A DNA stretch of 64,000 nt from an uncultured Paracoccaceae bacterium. GTDB taxonomy: Bacteria; Pseudomonadota; Alphaproteobacteria; Rhodobacterales; Rhodobacteraceae. The stretch's first letter is position 1; the number at the start of each line of letters is the position of its first letter. Below the pieces are notes generated by a model that was not told where the DNA came from, made no database searches, and saw only the letters and a list, made by a program, of their open reading frames with translations. Both the position numbers and the translations under genes were made by a program. Below are positions 7,778-15,571 of this stretch, piece after piece. The stretch covers positions 140,614-204,613 of the forward strand of contig CANLDN010000008.1 of NCBI GenBank assembly GCA_947489445.1, written 5' to 3'.

Positions 7778-9973
7778 TTATGATTTCTGCATTTGCTGCT
7801 GGAATGTGATTTCGATGAATTCTGCAGGCCGGACGACAGCAACAAGAACTGTGATCCGTAAGATACCTTCGAGGATATCGACCGCCGTCATCGTTTCGCC
7901 CAGACCAACATGAACGCTGAAGGCGTCAGAGGGTACAGCACCTGCCAAACCGCCTTGTTTCCATACAGATGTGAGGAAGTTTTCAATCATCGACCGCATC
8001 GTGACCCAAGTGTTCGCGGTGTTGGGTTCGAAGACATAGGCCTTGGATGCCAACCTGATCGATTCCTCGATCATGATCATCGTCCGACGCACGTTGATGT
8101 AGCGCCAATCAAGACTGTTGCCGTCCAGCGTTCGCGCGCCCCAGACCAACGTCCCTTCGCCGACAAATGGCCGGATCGCGTTGATCGACTTGCCCGTGGT
8201 GGAGACGTTGAGATTTTCCTGTTCTTCGTGGTTGATGTTCACCTTGGGTGCGACGACCGAGTTCATGGAGATATTGGCGGGCGCTTTCCAGACGCCACGG
8301 CTGTTATCGACCATGGTATAAAGCCCGGCCATGCCAGCCGCAGGCGGCATGCTGTTCTCGCGTTTGGCAATGGCGTCCATCATGGTGCCATAGAGCGGAA
8401 CAATGGCGCGCAGCGTTTTATCGATTGTCGCGGGCGAGGGGCCTTGGCTGACGATTGGCGACATGCCGTCGACCAGAACGCGCAGTTCGGATTTGGCGAC
8501 AAGTACGTCATCCTTGAAGATGGAGTAGGTTGTCTTTGCCTCTGGTCCCGCAAATGTCGGATCAGGTTTGAACGTCACCATGCCGGTATCCGCAACAGCC
8601 CAGCTGCCAACGCCTTCGACGGTTTTGGTTTTGCCATCATCCGACGTTGCATCCGCCAGAATGACACTGCTGGCGTCTGCGTCTGCATGATCGCTGGCGA
8701 CATCGATTTCGACCGTTGCGGTCTGATCAATGATTGCGGATTTTTGGAGGATGCCACCGATCATTTCGACTTTCACGGTTAACGTATCTGTCGCCATGTC
8801 AGCCTCATCGCTGACAACGACCTCAATCTTGCCCTCCAGCGTTTCGCCATCATGCTGGAACTTGACCTGGCTCTCATTTTCGTCATCGCCAAGAAGGTCT
8901 TGGGTGAACTCCCAAATCTCTTCGCCGGCGGCATTTTGGAACACGCCGCCCATCTTTTTGGTTTTGCTGACAGTATATTTCAGGCCGGTCGTGTCGCTTT
9001 CATCATCCTCGGCCTGCAGGTCGTGCGGCGTGACCTTCACATCACCGCCCTTGGGCACAGAGATCGTGAAATCACCGCTTACGGTGGGCGCGCTGATCCG
9101 GTTGATTTCGGTCGCCAGCTCCTTGTCGGCCTTCATGGCCTGACGCATTAGCGACATCATCTTGGGATGGCTGGTGCCAATGATGTTTTGATATGTGAAG
9201 TCGCGCGACTGAAATATCGACGTGTCGAGCCATGGGAAATAGGCCGCCCCGAAATCGAGATTGTTGATGCCAACATCGTTGCGGAAGGTGGCAACCGGAT
9301 TGCCGAGCGGGTCCTTCTGGTCAAGGTGACCGGCAAAGATATCCAGGATTGCAAAGCGGTTTTTCATATCGTTGCCGCAATGCTTGAGCATCGCCTGCTG
9401 CACCTTGACGGCGTTCTGCCGGGCCAGGCGCGTGGCCTCTGGGATCACGAGCATTGTGGGTTCAGGCTCTTTTTTCAGCCCGTTGATCGCAACAAGCATC
9501 TTGTCGGCATCAATGACGTTATCTTCCATCGCACCAGCGTCATTTTTGACCTGATACGCCCCGATGGAGGTCACGTAGCAAGCCCCGCCACCGTTTTGGT
9601 AAAACAACCGCATGGCGCCGAATAGTGCGAAGGCCGGGTTCTTTTGAACCAGTTCGAATTTCTTTTCGCCCACGGTGAACACAGCGCGGGGCAATCCGTC
9701 CTTCATTGCCGCGCCGTCAGCTGACAGGGGCGATACACCGGACAGGTCAGCATACTCGACCAGTTCATATTGCGGGTTTGGGGGACCGCCAAAATAGTTC
9801 ATGAATTCCGAAAAGGATGTGATGCGGAAAGGCGTATCAAACAGTGACACATTCCCGTTCGCCGCCTTTTGCGTATAACCGATAAAGGCCGGGACAGCGG
9901 TCGCGACCTGTACCACCGAATTGGGAAATGCACTTTTTTCGACGATGTAGACGCCGGGGGTCTTCATGACCAT
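7778..9973 (-). CDS. contractile sheath protein with inserted adhesin-like domains
   Basis: This 731-residue protein has the sheath N-terminus (MKTPGVYIVEKSAFPNS, then the VATAVPAFIGYT strand) and the typical C-terminal sheath domain from about residue 510 (PFVGEGTLVWGARTLDGNS near 602-620, then DWRYINVRRTMIMIEESI). Between them, about residues 294-508 do not belong to the sheath fold. Residues 300-404 read as a CSPG/cadherin-like repeat (VTPHDLQAEDDES, then FTQDL, VKFQHDGE and VVVSDEA). Residues 410-503 resemble a CshA-type fibril repeat (GVGSWAVADTGMVTFKPD). Without the insert the protein would be about 515 residues, a normal sheath length. The insert would lie on the outer face of the sheath. 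Start is ATG at 9973; ATG at 9967 is also possible. Confidence 0.93.
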   Translation of the reverse strand: MVMKTPGVYIVEKSAFPNSVVQVATAVPAFIGYTQKAANGNVSLFDTPFRITSFSEFMNYFGGPPNPQYELVEYADLSGVSPLSADGAAMKDGLPRAVFTVGEKKFELVQKNPAFALFGAMRLFYQNGGGACYVTSIGAYQVKNDAGAMEDNVIDADKMLVAINGLKKEPEPTMLVIPEATRLARQNAVKVQQAMLKHCGNDMKNRFAILDIFAGHLDQKDPLGNPVATFRNDVGINNLDFGAAYFPWLDTSIFQSRDFTYQNIIGTSHPKMMSLMRQAMKADKELATEINRISAPTVSGDFTISVPKGGDVKVTPHDLQAEDDESDTTGLKYTVSKTKKMGGVFQNAAGEEIWEFTQDLLGDDENESQVKFQHDGETLEGKIEVVVSDEADMATDTLTVKVEMIGGILQKSAIIDQTATVEIDVASDHADADASSVILADATSDDGKTKTVEGVGSWAVADTGMVTFKPDPTFAGPEAKTTYSIFKDDVLVAKSELRVLVDGMSPIVSQGPSPATIDKTLRAIVPLYGTMMDAIAKRENSMPPAAGMAGLYTMVDNSRGVWKAPANISMNSVVAPKVNINHEEQENLNVSTTGKSINAIRPFVGEGTLVWGARTLDGNSLDWRYINVRRTMIMIEESIRLASKAYVFEPNTANTWVTMRSMIENFLTSVWKQGGLAGAVPSDAFSVHVGLGETMTAVDILEGILRITVLVAVVRPAEFIEITFQQQMQKS

Positions 9974-9986
9974 TGGAAATTCTCCT

Positions 9987-10736
9987 TTACCATAGGCTGA
10001 CGAAAATGTCGGATTGCAGTGGGGTTGCGGCCGCTGGATCGGTCGTGGGTCGCAAATTGATGCCAGCCGCAGGCAGGACCGGGATCAGGGTGATGGGGTC
10101 AAAGGGGGGGTCTTGGCGGGCTTCCAACGTGAAACGAGCCTGTGATCTGTGTCGCAGGGCGACCGGCGCGGTGGAGCGGAACACACGGGCGACAGCGCCA
10201 TCTGGCAGAGCGCTTTGGCCCAGATCCTCAAATGCGTATTCCTTTTCGTTATCAATGATCTGCAAGGGATCCCCCACCTTGTTTCCAGTGATGTGGTACG
10301 CCCATAAAGCCGCGATGGTCGACAGGCGGAGTGTGCCCTTGCATGTACCCGTCGATGGAACGGCAAGGTCGATACGCATTAAAGGATCACCCGGAACGCG
10401 AGGTGCGTCTGTGCGTTTACGCACGTCGGAGAGCGAAATATCGAAATCCTCGCTCTGATCGGTCAGATCGAGATGCGGCGTCATTGCCCCATCGGTCCCG
10501 TCGGTTATGGTTGCAATGCTTTGATCATCGATCAGCACATCCACAGTCACGATCTGTGGTTCGGTCAGCGCGGATGTTTCGGCAACAATATCCAGACGTC
10601 CGGCACCCGGTTTGGGTAACAACCCTTGGCGTGACAATGTGTTCGGGTTGTGTGGAATAATACGAAATGGCGGCACCTCATCGCCCCAATAGTCATGAAT
10701 GATCTGCAATGACTGGGCGATGTGATAGCTTGTCAT
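9987..10736 (-). CDS. unknown eCIS operon protein between DUF4255 and sheath
   Basis: This 249-residue protein has no family I recognise. It begins MTSYHIAQSLQIIHDYWGDE and is mostly predicted beta-strand with few helices. It lacks a signal peptide and membrane segments. The ATG at 10736 overlaps the stop of the DUF4255 gene in an ATGA, and the sheath gene follows after 13 bases, so it is co-translated with structural genes. Its position suggests a structural or assembly role near the tube or sheath terminus, or a specific chaperone. An upstream extension of the frame inside the DUF4255 gene was discarded in favour of the overlapping ATG. Confidence 0.85.
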   Translation of the reverse strand: MTSYHIAQSLQIIHDYWGDEVPPFRIIPHNPNTLSRQGLLPKPGAGRLDIVAETSALTEPQIVTVDVLIDDQSIATITDGTDGAMTPHLDLTDQSEDFDISLSDVRKRTDAPRVPGDPLMRIDLAVPSTGTCKGTLRLSTIAALWAYHITGNKVGDPLQIIDNEKEYAFEDLGQSALPDGAVARVFRSTAPVALRHRSQARFTLEARQDPPFDPITLIPVLPAAGINLRPTTDPAAATPLQSDIFVSLW

Positions 10737-11320
10737 GTTCTTGCCCGATCCGGTGTTGCCTTGGCGGCGGGTTTGCGGATTGTTGGTGTGACCGATGTGA
10801 TCGCGCCGGATGCCAGCGTAACGGTCCGTATCTTGAGCATCACGGAAGGCACATAGCGACCGCCGAGATTTCCCCAAAGCTGGCTGGATTCTTCGACCTT
10901 GAGGTTGCTGATTTCCAGCGACAACTGTTGCAGGCCCTTGGGCATTTCGGGTGTGTTTTGCGGCGTCAGGACGGGATATGTTTGGATGTACATCAGGGCG
11001 GACGAAAGCATCTTAAGGCCCTCTGCGTAGATGTTCGTATCGTAGGAGGCGGCCAGCATCGCGTAGACATCCAGATGCAGTGCTTCTGGCCCGGCGTTTT
11101 GACCCAGAACAGAGGCGCCGCGCCGCTTGCTGTTCCTTGGTACGGCATCCTCAGCAATATTGGTGATGAAAAGCGCGAGGCGATTGCGCGTTGCATCCGC
11201 AGGCTTACCTTCGGCGTCGGTGAGCGGCGCGAGAACGACAATATCTTCGGGGGATGCAAACCGTCCTGCCAAATGGCCATTTAGCTTGGCCGTGATCAAT
11301 GTCAGCGCTTGATCAATCAA
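10733..11320 (-). CDS. DUF4255 domain protein (Afp16/Pvc16-like tube terminator)
   Basis: This 195-residue protein opens IDQALTLITAKLNGHL and has the DUF4255 (Pvc16 N-terminal) pattern, with a conserved middle LALFITNIAEDAVPRN and a later LDVYAMLAASYDTNIYAEGLKMLSS. Afp16-type proteins cap the distal end of tube and sheath. The start codon is TTG at 11320, preceded by AAGGAT at a good distance; it overlaps the end of a 23-codon upstream frame. This is the first full gene of the left eCIS operon. Having the terminator protein at the 5' end of the operon is a common eCIS order. Confidence 0.88.
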   Translation of the reverse strand: MIDQALTLITAKLNGHLAGRFASPEDIVVLAPLTDAEGKPADATRNRLALFITNIAEDAVPRNSKRRGASVLGQNAGPEALHLDVYAMLAASYDTNIYAEGLKMLSSALMYIQTYPVLTPQNTPEMPKGLQQLSLEISNLKVEESSQLWGNLGGRYVPSVMLKIRTVTLASGAITSVTPTIRKPAAKATPDRART

Positions 11321-11384
11321 CGGATCGATCCTTCTTGCGGTAACCCTGCATCAGGTCCGCAAACATGAAAAAGCGAGCGGCCAT
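11313..11384 (-). CDS. possible 23-residue leader peptide coupled to the DUF4255 start
   Basis: A short frame starts with ATG at 11384, preceded by a strong AGGGGG ribosome-binding sequence, and ends with TGA at 11313, overlapping the TTG start of the DUF4255 gene by eight bases. The peptide would be MAARFFMFADLMQGYRKKDR plus three residues. It may serve only to bring ribosomes to the TTG start (translational coupling). Whether it is translated cannot be told from sequence alone. Confidence 0.35.
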   Translation of the reverse strand: MAARFFMFADLMQGYRKKDRSVD

Positions 11385-11779
11385 GTGGCCCCCTATGTCA
11401 GTCCAACTTGTGAAACGGCTTGCGCGAGTGACGCATCCCTGGGGGCAAAAATGACACTAGAAATTCGAAATAAAGATGCCCCTACGTCAACCAAAACATA
11501 AACGCAGTCGACTTGGCAAGTCTCCGCTCAATAAATATTTTTTATTATAATTAACAATAAATTGAAGTTTGTTCGTGATGTATTTTGATTGCTGCTATCT
11601 CAGTCTGCAGCGTCACGCACTCACGTTCAAACGGTCTTTCAAACGATAAATGGAGCGGACCGACTCGTGACTTGTGGCTGGCGCAGTCTGAGGTCGCTGG
11701 ATAGGTTGGAGGCATATATGGAGCGTGGCCATTGACCAATTGTCTGCCGCGTTCGCCATGCCTTCTTTGGGACGAAAAA
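11385..11779. promoter_or_regulatory. divergent intergenic region between left eCIS operon and kynA
   Basis: This roughly 395-base gene-free stretch separates the leftward eCIS operon from rightward kynA. It contains an unusually AT-rich core at about 11525-11600, in contrast to the GC-rich surroundings, which is the likely location of both promoters. I could not pick out a convincing -35/-10 pair or operator. No RNA gene or repeat is evident. Confidence 0.45.
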
Positions 11780-12601
11780 ATGATGACCGATCACGGTGCC
11801 GAAACCGATTTTTCCGACAAGATGTCATATGGTGATTATCTGCGTTTGGATCATATCTTGACCGCACAACAGCCATTGTCTGACGCACCCGATGAGTTGT
11901 TATTTATCATTCAGCATCAAACATCGGAACTGTGGATGAAACTGATGCTGAGCGAGTTGGCGAGTGCGCGACGCGCGATTGCAATGGATGAATTGCCTGA
12001 AGCGTTTAAGATGTTGGCGCGGGTAACCCGCATTATGGAGCAACTTAACAATCAGTGGGACGTTTTGCGCACCATGACACCCAGCGATTACACCACGTTT
12101 CGCGATGCGTTGGGGCGCAGTTCCGGCTTTCAATCCCTGCAATACCGATTGATCGAATATGCTTTGGGAAATCGCAATCTGGCAATGATGAAACCCCATG
12201 CCCATGATCCTGTTTCAATGGCTGCGTTGGAGGCGGAATTGAGCGAACCCAGCCTGTATCAGACTGTCTTGGCGTTTGCAGATCGCCAGGGCTTTGATGT
12301 TCCTTTTGATGTGCTTGCCATGCCGGCGCGGACGCCGCATGCGCAGATCGATCAAATCCGGGCAATTTGGGCAACGGTTTACCGCGATACCACAGCGCAT
12401 TGGCCGCTTTACGAAATGGCCGAAAAACTGGTGGATCTGGAAGATTACTTTCGCCGCTGGCGGTTCAATCATGTCACAACGGTTGAGCGTGTGATCGGAT
12501 TCAAACGCGGCACCGGCGGGACGGGCGGTGTCGATTATCTAAAAATGATGCTGGCGGTTGAGCTGTTTCCGGAGCTTTGGCATGTTCGGACAGAGCTGTG
12601 A
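11780..12601 (+). CDS. kynA: tryptophan 2,3-dioxygenase
   Basis: This heme enzyme opens the indole ring of L-tryptophan to N-formylkynurenine, the first step of the kynurenine pathway. The 273-residue protein has the family signatures LLFIIQHQTSELWMK, containing the active-site His (about residue 46), RWRFNHVTTVERVIGFK with the heme-ligand His, and RGTGGTGGVDYLK for substrate binding. Length matches bacterial KynA (about 270-285). I chose ATG at 11780 because it follows a GGGACG ribosome-binding sequence and matches the usual N-terminus; an in-frame ATG at 11732 would add an atypical leader. kynU lies downstream on the same strand with a small AsnC-domain gene between. No formamidase gene (kynB) is present nearby. 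Confidence 0.95.
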   Translation: MMTDHGAETDFSDKMSYGDYLRLDHILTAQQPLSDAPDELLFIIQHQTSELWMKLMLSELASARRAIAMDELPEAFKMLARVTRIMEQLNNQWDVLRTMTPSDYTTFRDALGRSSGFQSLQYRLIEYALGNRNLAMMKPHAHDPVSMAALEAELSEPSLYQTVLAFADRQGFDVPFDVLAMPARTPHAQIDQIRAIWATVYRDTTAHWPLYEMAEKLVDLEDYFRRWRFNHVTTVERVIGFKRGTGGTGGVDYLKMMLAVELFPELWHVRTEL

Positions 12602-12674
12602 GCGGAACCCACTGGCACCGAGCACACGGATCGGTGATTATACCTCATCAGATACCTGAGAATGAAGGACAGCT

Positions 12675-12911
12675 ATGACCTGTGTTTTTGTACAAATCCG
12701 CTGTAAGCCGGGCACGACTTATCAGGTTGCTGATGATATCGCGCTGCGTGAGATCCATTCAGAGCTTTATTCGACAAGCGGCGACTATGATCTGCTATTG
12801 AAGCTGTATCCGCCTGATGGCGCCGATATAGGCAAATTCATCAATGATAATCTTCTTGATATTGCGGGCATTGAACGCACGTTGACGACGCTCACATTCA
12901 AAGCGTTTTAG
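12675..12911 (+). CDS. stand-alone Lrp/AsnC ligand-binding domain protein
   Basis: This 78-residue protein consists only of the AsnC/RAM effector-binding domain: the start MTCVFVQIRCKPG, the middle IHSELYSTSGDYDLLLKLY and the end IAGIERTLTTLTFKAF match the C-terminal half of Lrp-family regulators. There is no helix-turn-helix. Such small proteins oligomerise and bind amino acids. An AAGGACAGCT ribosome-binding sequence precedes it. Its place between kynA and kynU suggests that it senses tryptophan, kynurenine or a product, perhaps modulating a full-length Lrp regulator elsewhere, but no target is visible here. Confidence 0.88.
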   Translation: MTCVFVQIRCKPGTTYQVADDIALREIHSELYSTSGDYDLLLKLYPPDGADIGKFINDNLLDIAGIERTLTTLTFKAF

Positions 12912-12931
12912 ACGCCCAAGGATAGTATCTT

Positions 12932-14134
12932 ATGACGACAAAGAATGCTGCATTGCTGCGCAAGGATCAGTTTATCCTGCCTGATGGCATGATCTACCTC
13001 GACGGTAATTCGTTGGGGCCGTTGCCACGCGCTGTCCCATCGCGCGTTGCTGCGATGGTTGCGGATGAGTGGGGGGAACATCTGATCAAGGGCTGGAACC
13101 TTGATGGCTGGATGGGCCAGCCGATGCGGGTTGGCGATATGGTGGGCAGATTGATTGGCGCGCCTTCAGGGTCCATTGTGATGGGCGATACGCTGTCCAT
13201 AAAGGTGTATCAGGCGCTGGCATCGGCCTTGAAGATGCGCCCCAAGCGCAAGGTTGTTCTGTCAGACAGCGGTAATTTCCCATCTGACCTGTACATGGCG
13301 GAAGGGTTGATCGCGCATTTGGATCAGGGGCACGAGCTTCGTATTGTGGCTCCAGAGGACGTAGCGGCTGAGATTACGGATGAAGTGGCTGCCGTTATGA
13401 TTACGCAGGTCGATTACCGCACGGGCCGCCTGCATGATATGGCGGGTATCACCAAACAAGCACATGCGGCGGGTGCCGTCATGATCTGGGATTTAGCGCA
13501 TAGCGCCGGCGCGATTCCTGTGGATGTTGCGGCCAGTGGATGCGAATTTGCGGTCGGATGCACGTATAAATATCTTAATGGCGGACCCGGTGCGCCTGCG
13601 TTCATCTATGTCCGCCCCGATATCACGCCTGACATCGCGCCCGCACTGAGCGGTTGGCTGGGTCACGATGCACCTTTCGCGTTCGAACAGGGCTATCGCC
13701 CGGCCAAAGACGTTGAACGCATGCGCGTGGGAACCCCGCCGGTGCTGCAACTGACGGCGTTGGAGACTGCCTTGTCGGTCTGGAACGACGTCGATATGCA
13801 GGATTTAAGGGCGGCAAGCATCGCGCTGTCTGAGCTGTTTATCGCGGAAGTGGAGGCACGATGCCCCCAACTGACGTTGGTTAGTCCGCGCGATCCATTG
13901 GTGCGCGGATCGCAGGTGTCGTTTGCGTTTGAGAACGGATATGCGGCCATCCAGGCATTGATTGCGCAGGACATTATCGGTGATTTTCGTAGCCCGAACA
14001 TCATGCGCTTTGGTTTTACGCCGCTTTATCTTGATACTAACGATGTCCGCCGTGCTGTGGATGTGTTGCAGGACGTTTTGGAAAATCGGTTATGGGACGT
14101 GCCGGAGTTTAGAGCCGTGAAGAGAGTGACCTGA
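12932..14134 (+). CDS. kynU: kynureninase
   Basis: This PLP enzyme cleaves L-kynurenine to anthranilate and L-alanine. The 400-residue protein has the kynureninase signatures YLDGNSLGPLPRAV near the N-terminus, the DLAHSAGAIPVDV strand with the cofactor-contacting Asp, and CTYKYLNGGPGAPAF, in which Lys213 forms the Schiff base with PLP. Length and motif order are normal for bacterial KynU. With kynA it forms a tryptophan-to-anthranilate route. The intermediate formylkynurenine hydrolysis must be supplied by a gene outside the window. The gene ends one base before the convergent ABC transporter operon. Confidence 0.95.
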   Translation: MTTKNAALLRKDQFILPDGMIYLDGNSLGPLPRAVPSRVAAMVADEWGEHLIKGWNLDGWMGQPMRVGDMVGRLIGAPSGSIVMGDTLSIKVYQALASALKMRPKRKVVLSDSGNFPSDLYMAEGLIAHLDQGHELRIVAPEDVAAEITDEVAAVMITQVDYRTGRLHDMAGITKQAHAAGAVMIWDLAHSAGAIPVDVAASGCEFAVGCTYKYLNGGPGAPAFIYVRPDITPDIAPALSGWLGHDAPFAFEQGYRPAKDVERMRVGTPPVLQLTALETALSVWNDVDMQDLRAASIALSELFIAEVEARCPQLTLVSPRDPLVRGSQVSFAFENGYAAIQALIAQDIIGDFRSPNIMRFGFTPLYLDTNDVRRAVDVLQDVLENRLWDVPEFRAVKRVT

Positions 14135-14135
14135 A

Positions 14136-14825
14136 CTATATCCCCAAAAAACGTTCTGTCACTGTATCTTCCAGCGCCGCGATTGTGCCTGACCAGACGT
14201 CTTCGCCGCGCTGCAAAATAACAGCTTTGTCCGCGATCTGACGCAGTTCCCGCAGTGATTTGTCGATGATCAGGATTGCAAGGCCGGTGTCGCGCTTGAG
14301 TTGTCGGATCGCAGTCCAGATCTCTTGCCGCACGATCGGGGCCAGACCTTCGGTTGCTTCGTCAAGGATCAGAAGTTTTGGATTTGTCATGAGGGCGCGC
14401 GCAATTGCCAGCATCTGCTGTTCGCCGCCCGACAATGACCCCGATAATTGATCCGGACGTTCTGCAAGCCTTGGAAACAGGGTAGAGACGCGGGTTACAT
14501 CCCAGTGACCCTTGCGTGCCGCGGCGATCAGGTTTTCGGTTACGGTCAGGTTCGAAAAGCACCGCCGCCCTTCTGGCACGAGCCCCAAACCCATCCGCGC
14601 GGCTTTGTGCGCAGGCAGGCGGTTTATGTCCTGTCCGTCAAAAACAAGCGTGCCGGATGTTGTGGGCAGTAGACGGCAGATTGTCTTGACTGTCGTTGAT
14701 TTCCCCATGCCATTGCGGCCCATCAGCGCCAACACTTCGCCCGCGCCGATTTCAAAGCTGACATCGAAGAGTGCGGGGGCGCTGCCGTAGGATGCTGCGA
14801 CTTTTTGCACCGATAACAGGGTCAT
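14136..14825 (-). CDS. livF: branched-chain amino acid-type ABC transporter ATPase (LivF-like)
   Basis: This 229-residue ABC ATPase has the Walker A motif GRNGMGKST, signature LSGGEQQMLAIARAL and Walker B LLILDEATEGLAP, in the form typical of the LivF subfamily (the ATEGLAP after Walker B is characteristic). It is the last gene of a five-gene HAAT-family operon and overlaps livG by 4 bases. One of two ATPases that drive import through the LivH/LivM channel. The substrate cannot be read from the ATPase; HAAT systems import branched-chain amino acids but also amides, urea or aromatic compounds. Confidence 0.92.
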   Translation of the reverse strand: MTLLSVQKVAASYGSAPALFDVSFEIGAGEVLALMGRNGMGKSTTVKTICRLLPTTSGTLVFDGQDINRLPAHKAARMGLGLVPEGRRCFSNLTVTENLIAAARKGHWDVTRVSTLFPRLAERPDQLSGSLSGGEQQMLAIARALMTNPKLLILDEATEGLAPIVRQEIWTAIRQLKRDTGLAILIIDKSLRELRQIADKAVILQRGEDVWSGTIAALEDTVTERFLGI

Positions 14826-15571
14826 GCTGTGTCGCCCAGATAGGCGCTGCGCACGTCTGGATCACGGCGTATGTCATTCACCGTGCCGGTGGCGATGATC
14901 TGGCCGTAAACCAGCACGCTTATCCGGTCGGCCAGCGCGAATACAGCGTCCATATCATGTTCGACCAGCAGGATAGGGGCCTCTGCCCGCAACCCTGCCA
15001 AGAGTGTTGTCATGGATTTGGATCCGCTGGCACCAAGGCCCGCCATTGGTTCGTCCATGACAAACGCCTTGGGGGCGAGTGTCAGGGCAATTGCGACCTC
15101 TAATTGTCGCCGCTGACCGTGGGACAGTTCCCCTGCGCGGGTTGCTGCGCTGCTGGCCAGCCCGACACGTTCCAGCGCTGCAATAGCGATATCAATCAGG
15201 TCATTATCAGCAAAGACGGGGCGCAAAAACCGATAGGGCGACTTCCCCACGCCTAATGCACCGAGCATCGCGTTTTGCAAAACAGTGTCTTCCATCGCCA
15301 ACGCGGATATCTGAAACGTGCGTGCCAGACCGCGTTGCGCGCGCGCTGCAGTCCCAAGCCCGGTGACGTCTTCGCCCGCCAACATAACCCGCCCGGTGTC
15401 GGGGCGCAGTCCGCCGGCGATTTGTTGGATCAGCGTGGATTTACCAGCCCCGTTGGGCCCGATCAGCGCGTGGACTTCGCCTTGTCGTAGATCAAGCGTC
15501 ACATCTTGACAGGCCTTTAAGGCACCGAAGGATTTGTTTAGCCCGATGGTTTGCAGGACCGGATCAGTCAT
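14822..15571 (-). CDS. livG: branched-chain amino acid-type ABC transporter ATPase (LivG-like)
   Basis: This 249-residue ABC ATPase has Walker A GPNGAGKST, the signature ELSHGQRRQLEVAIAL and Walker B followed by DEPMAGLGASGSKSM, typical for LivG. The start is taken at ATG 15571, which overlaps the livM stop; an in-frame upstream ATG at 15619 would lie well inside livM and is unlikely. It pairs with the LivF-like ATPase on the cytoplasmic face of the permease. The signature motif is LSHGQ rather than LSGGQ, which is common in this subfamily. Confidence 0.92.
   Translation of the reverse strand: MTDPVLQTIGLNKSFGALKACQDVTLDLRQGEVHALIGPNGAGKSTLIQQIAGGLRPDTGRVMLAGEDVTGLGTAARAQRGLARTFQISALAMEDTVLQNAMLGALGVGKSPYRFLRPVFADNDLIDIAIAALERVGLASSAATRAGELSHGQRRQLEVAIALTLAPKAFVMDEPMAGLGASGSKSMTTLLAGLRAEAPILLVEHDMDAVFALADRISVLVYGQIIATGTVNDIRRDPDVRSAYLGDTA

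Noticed and set aside
11525..11600. Specific -35/-10 promoter assignment in the AT-rich region
   Set aside because: Several weak combinations are possible on both strands and none has both hexamers and good spacing.
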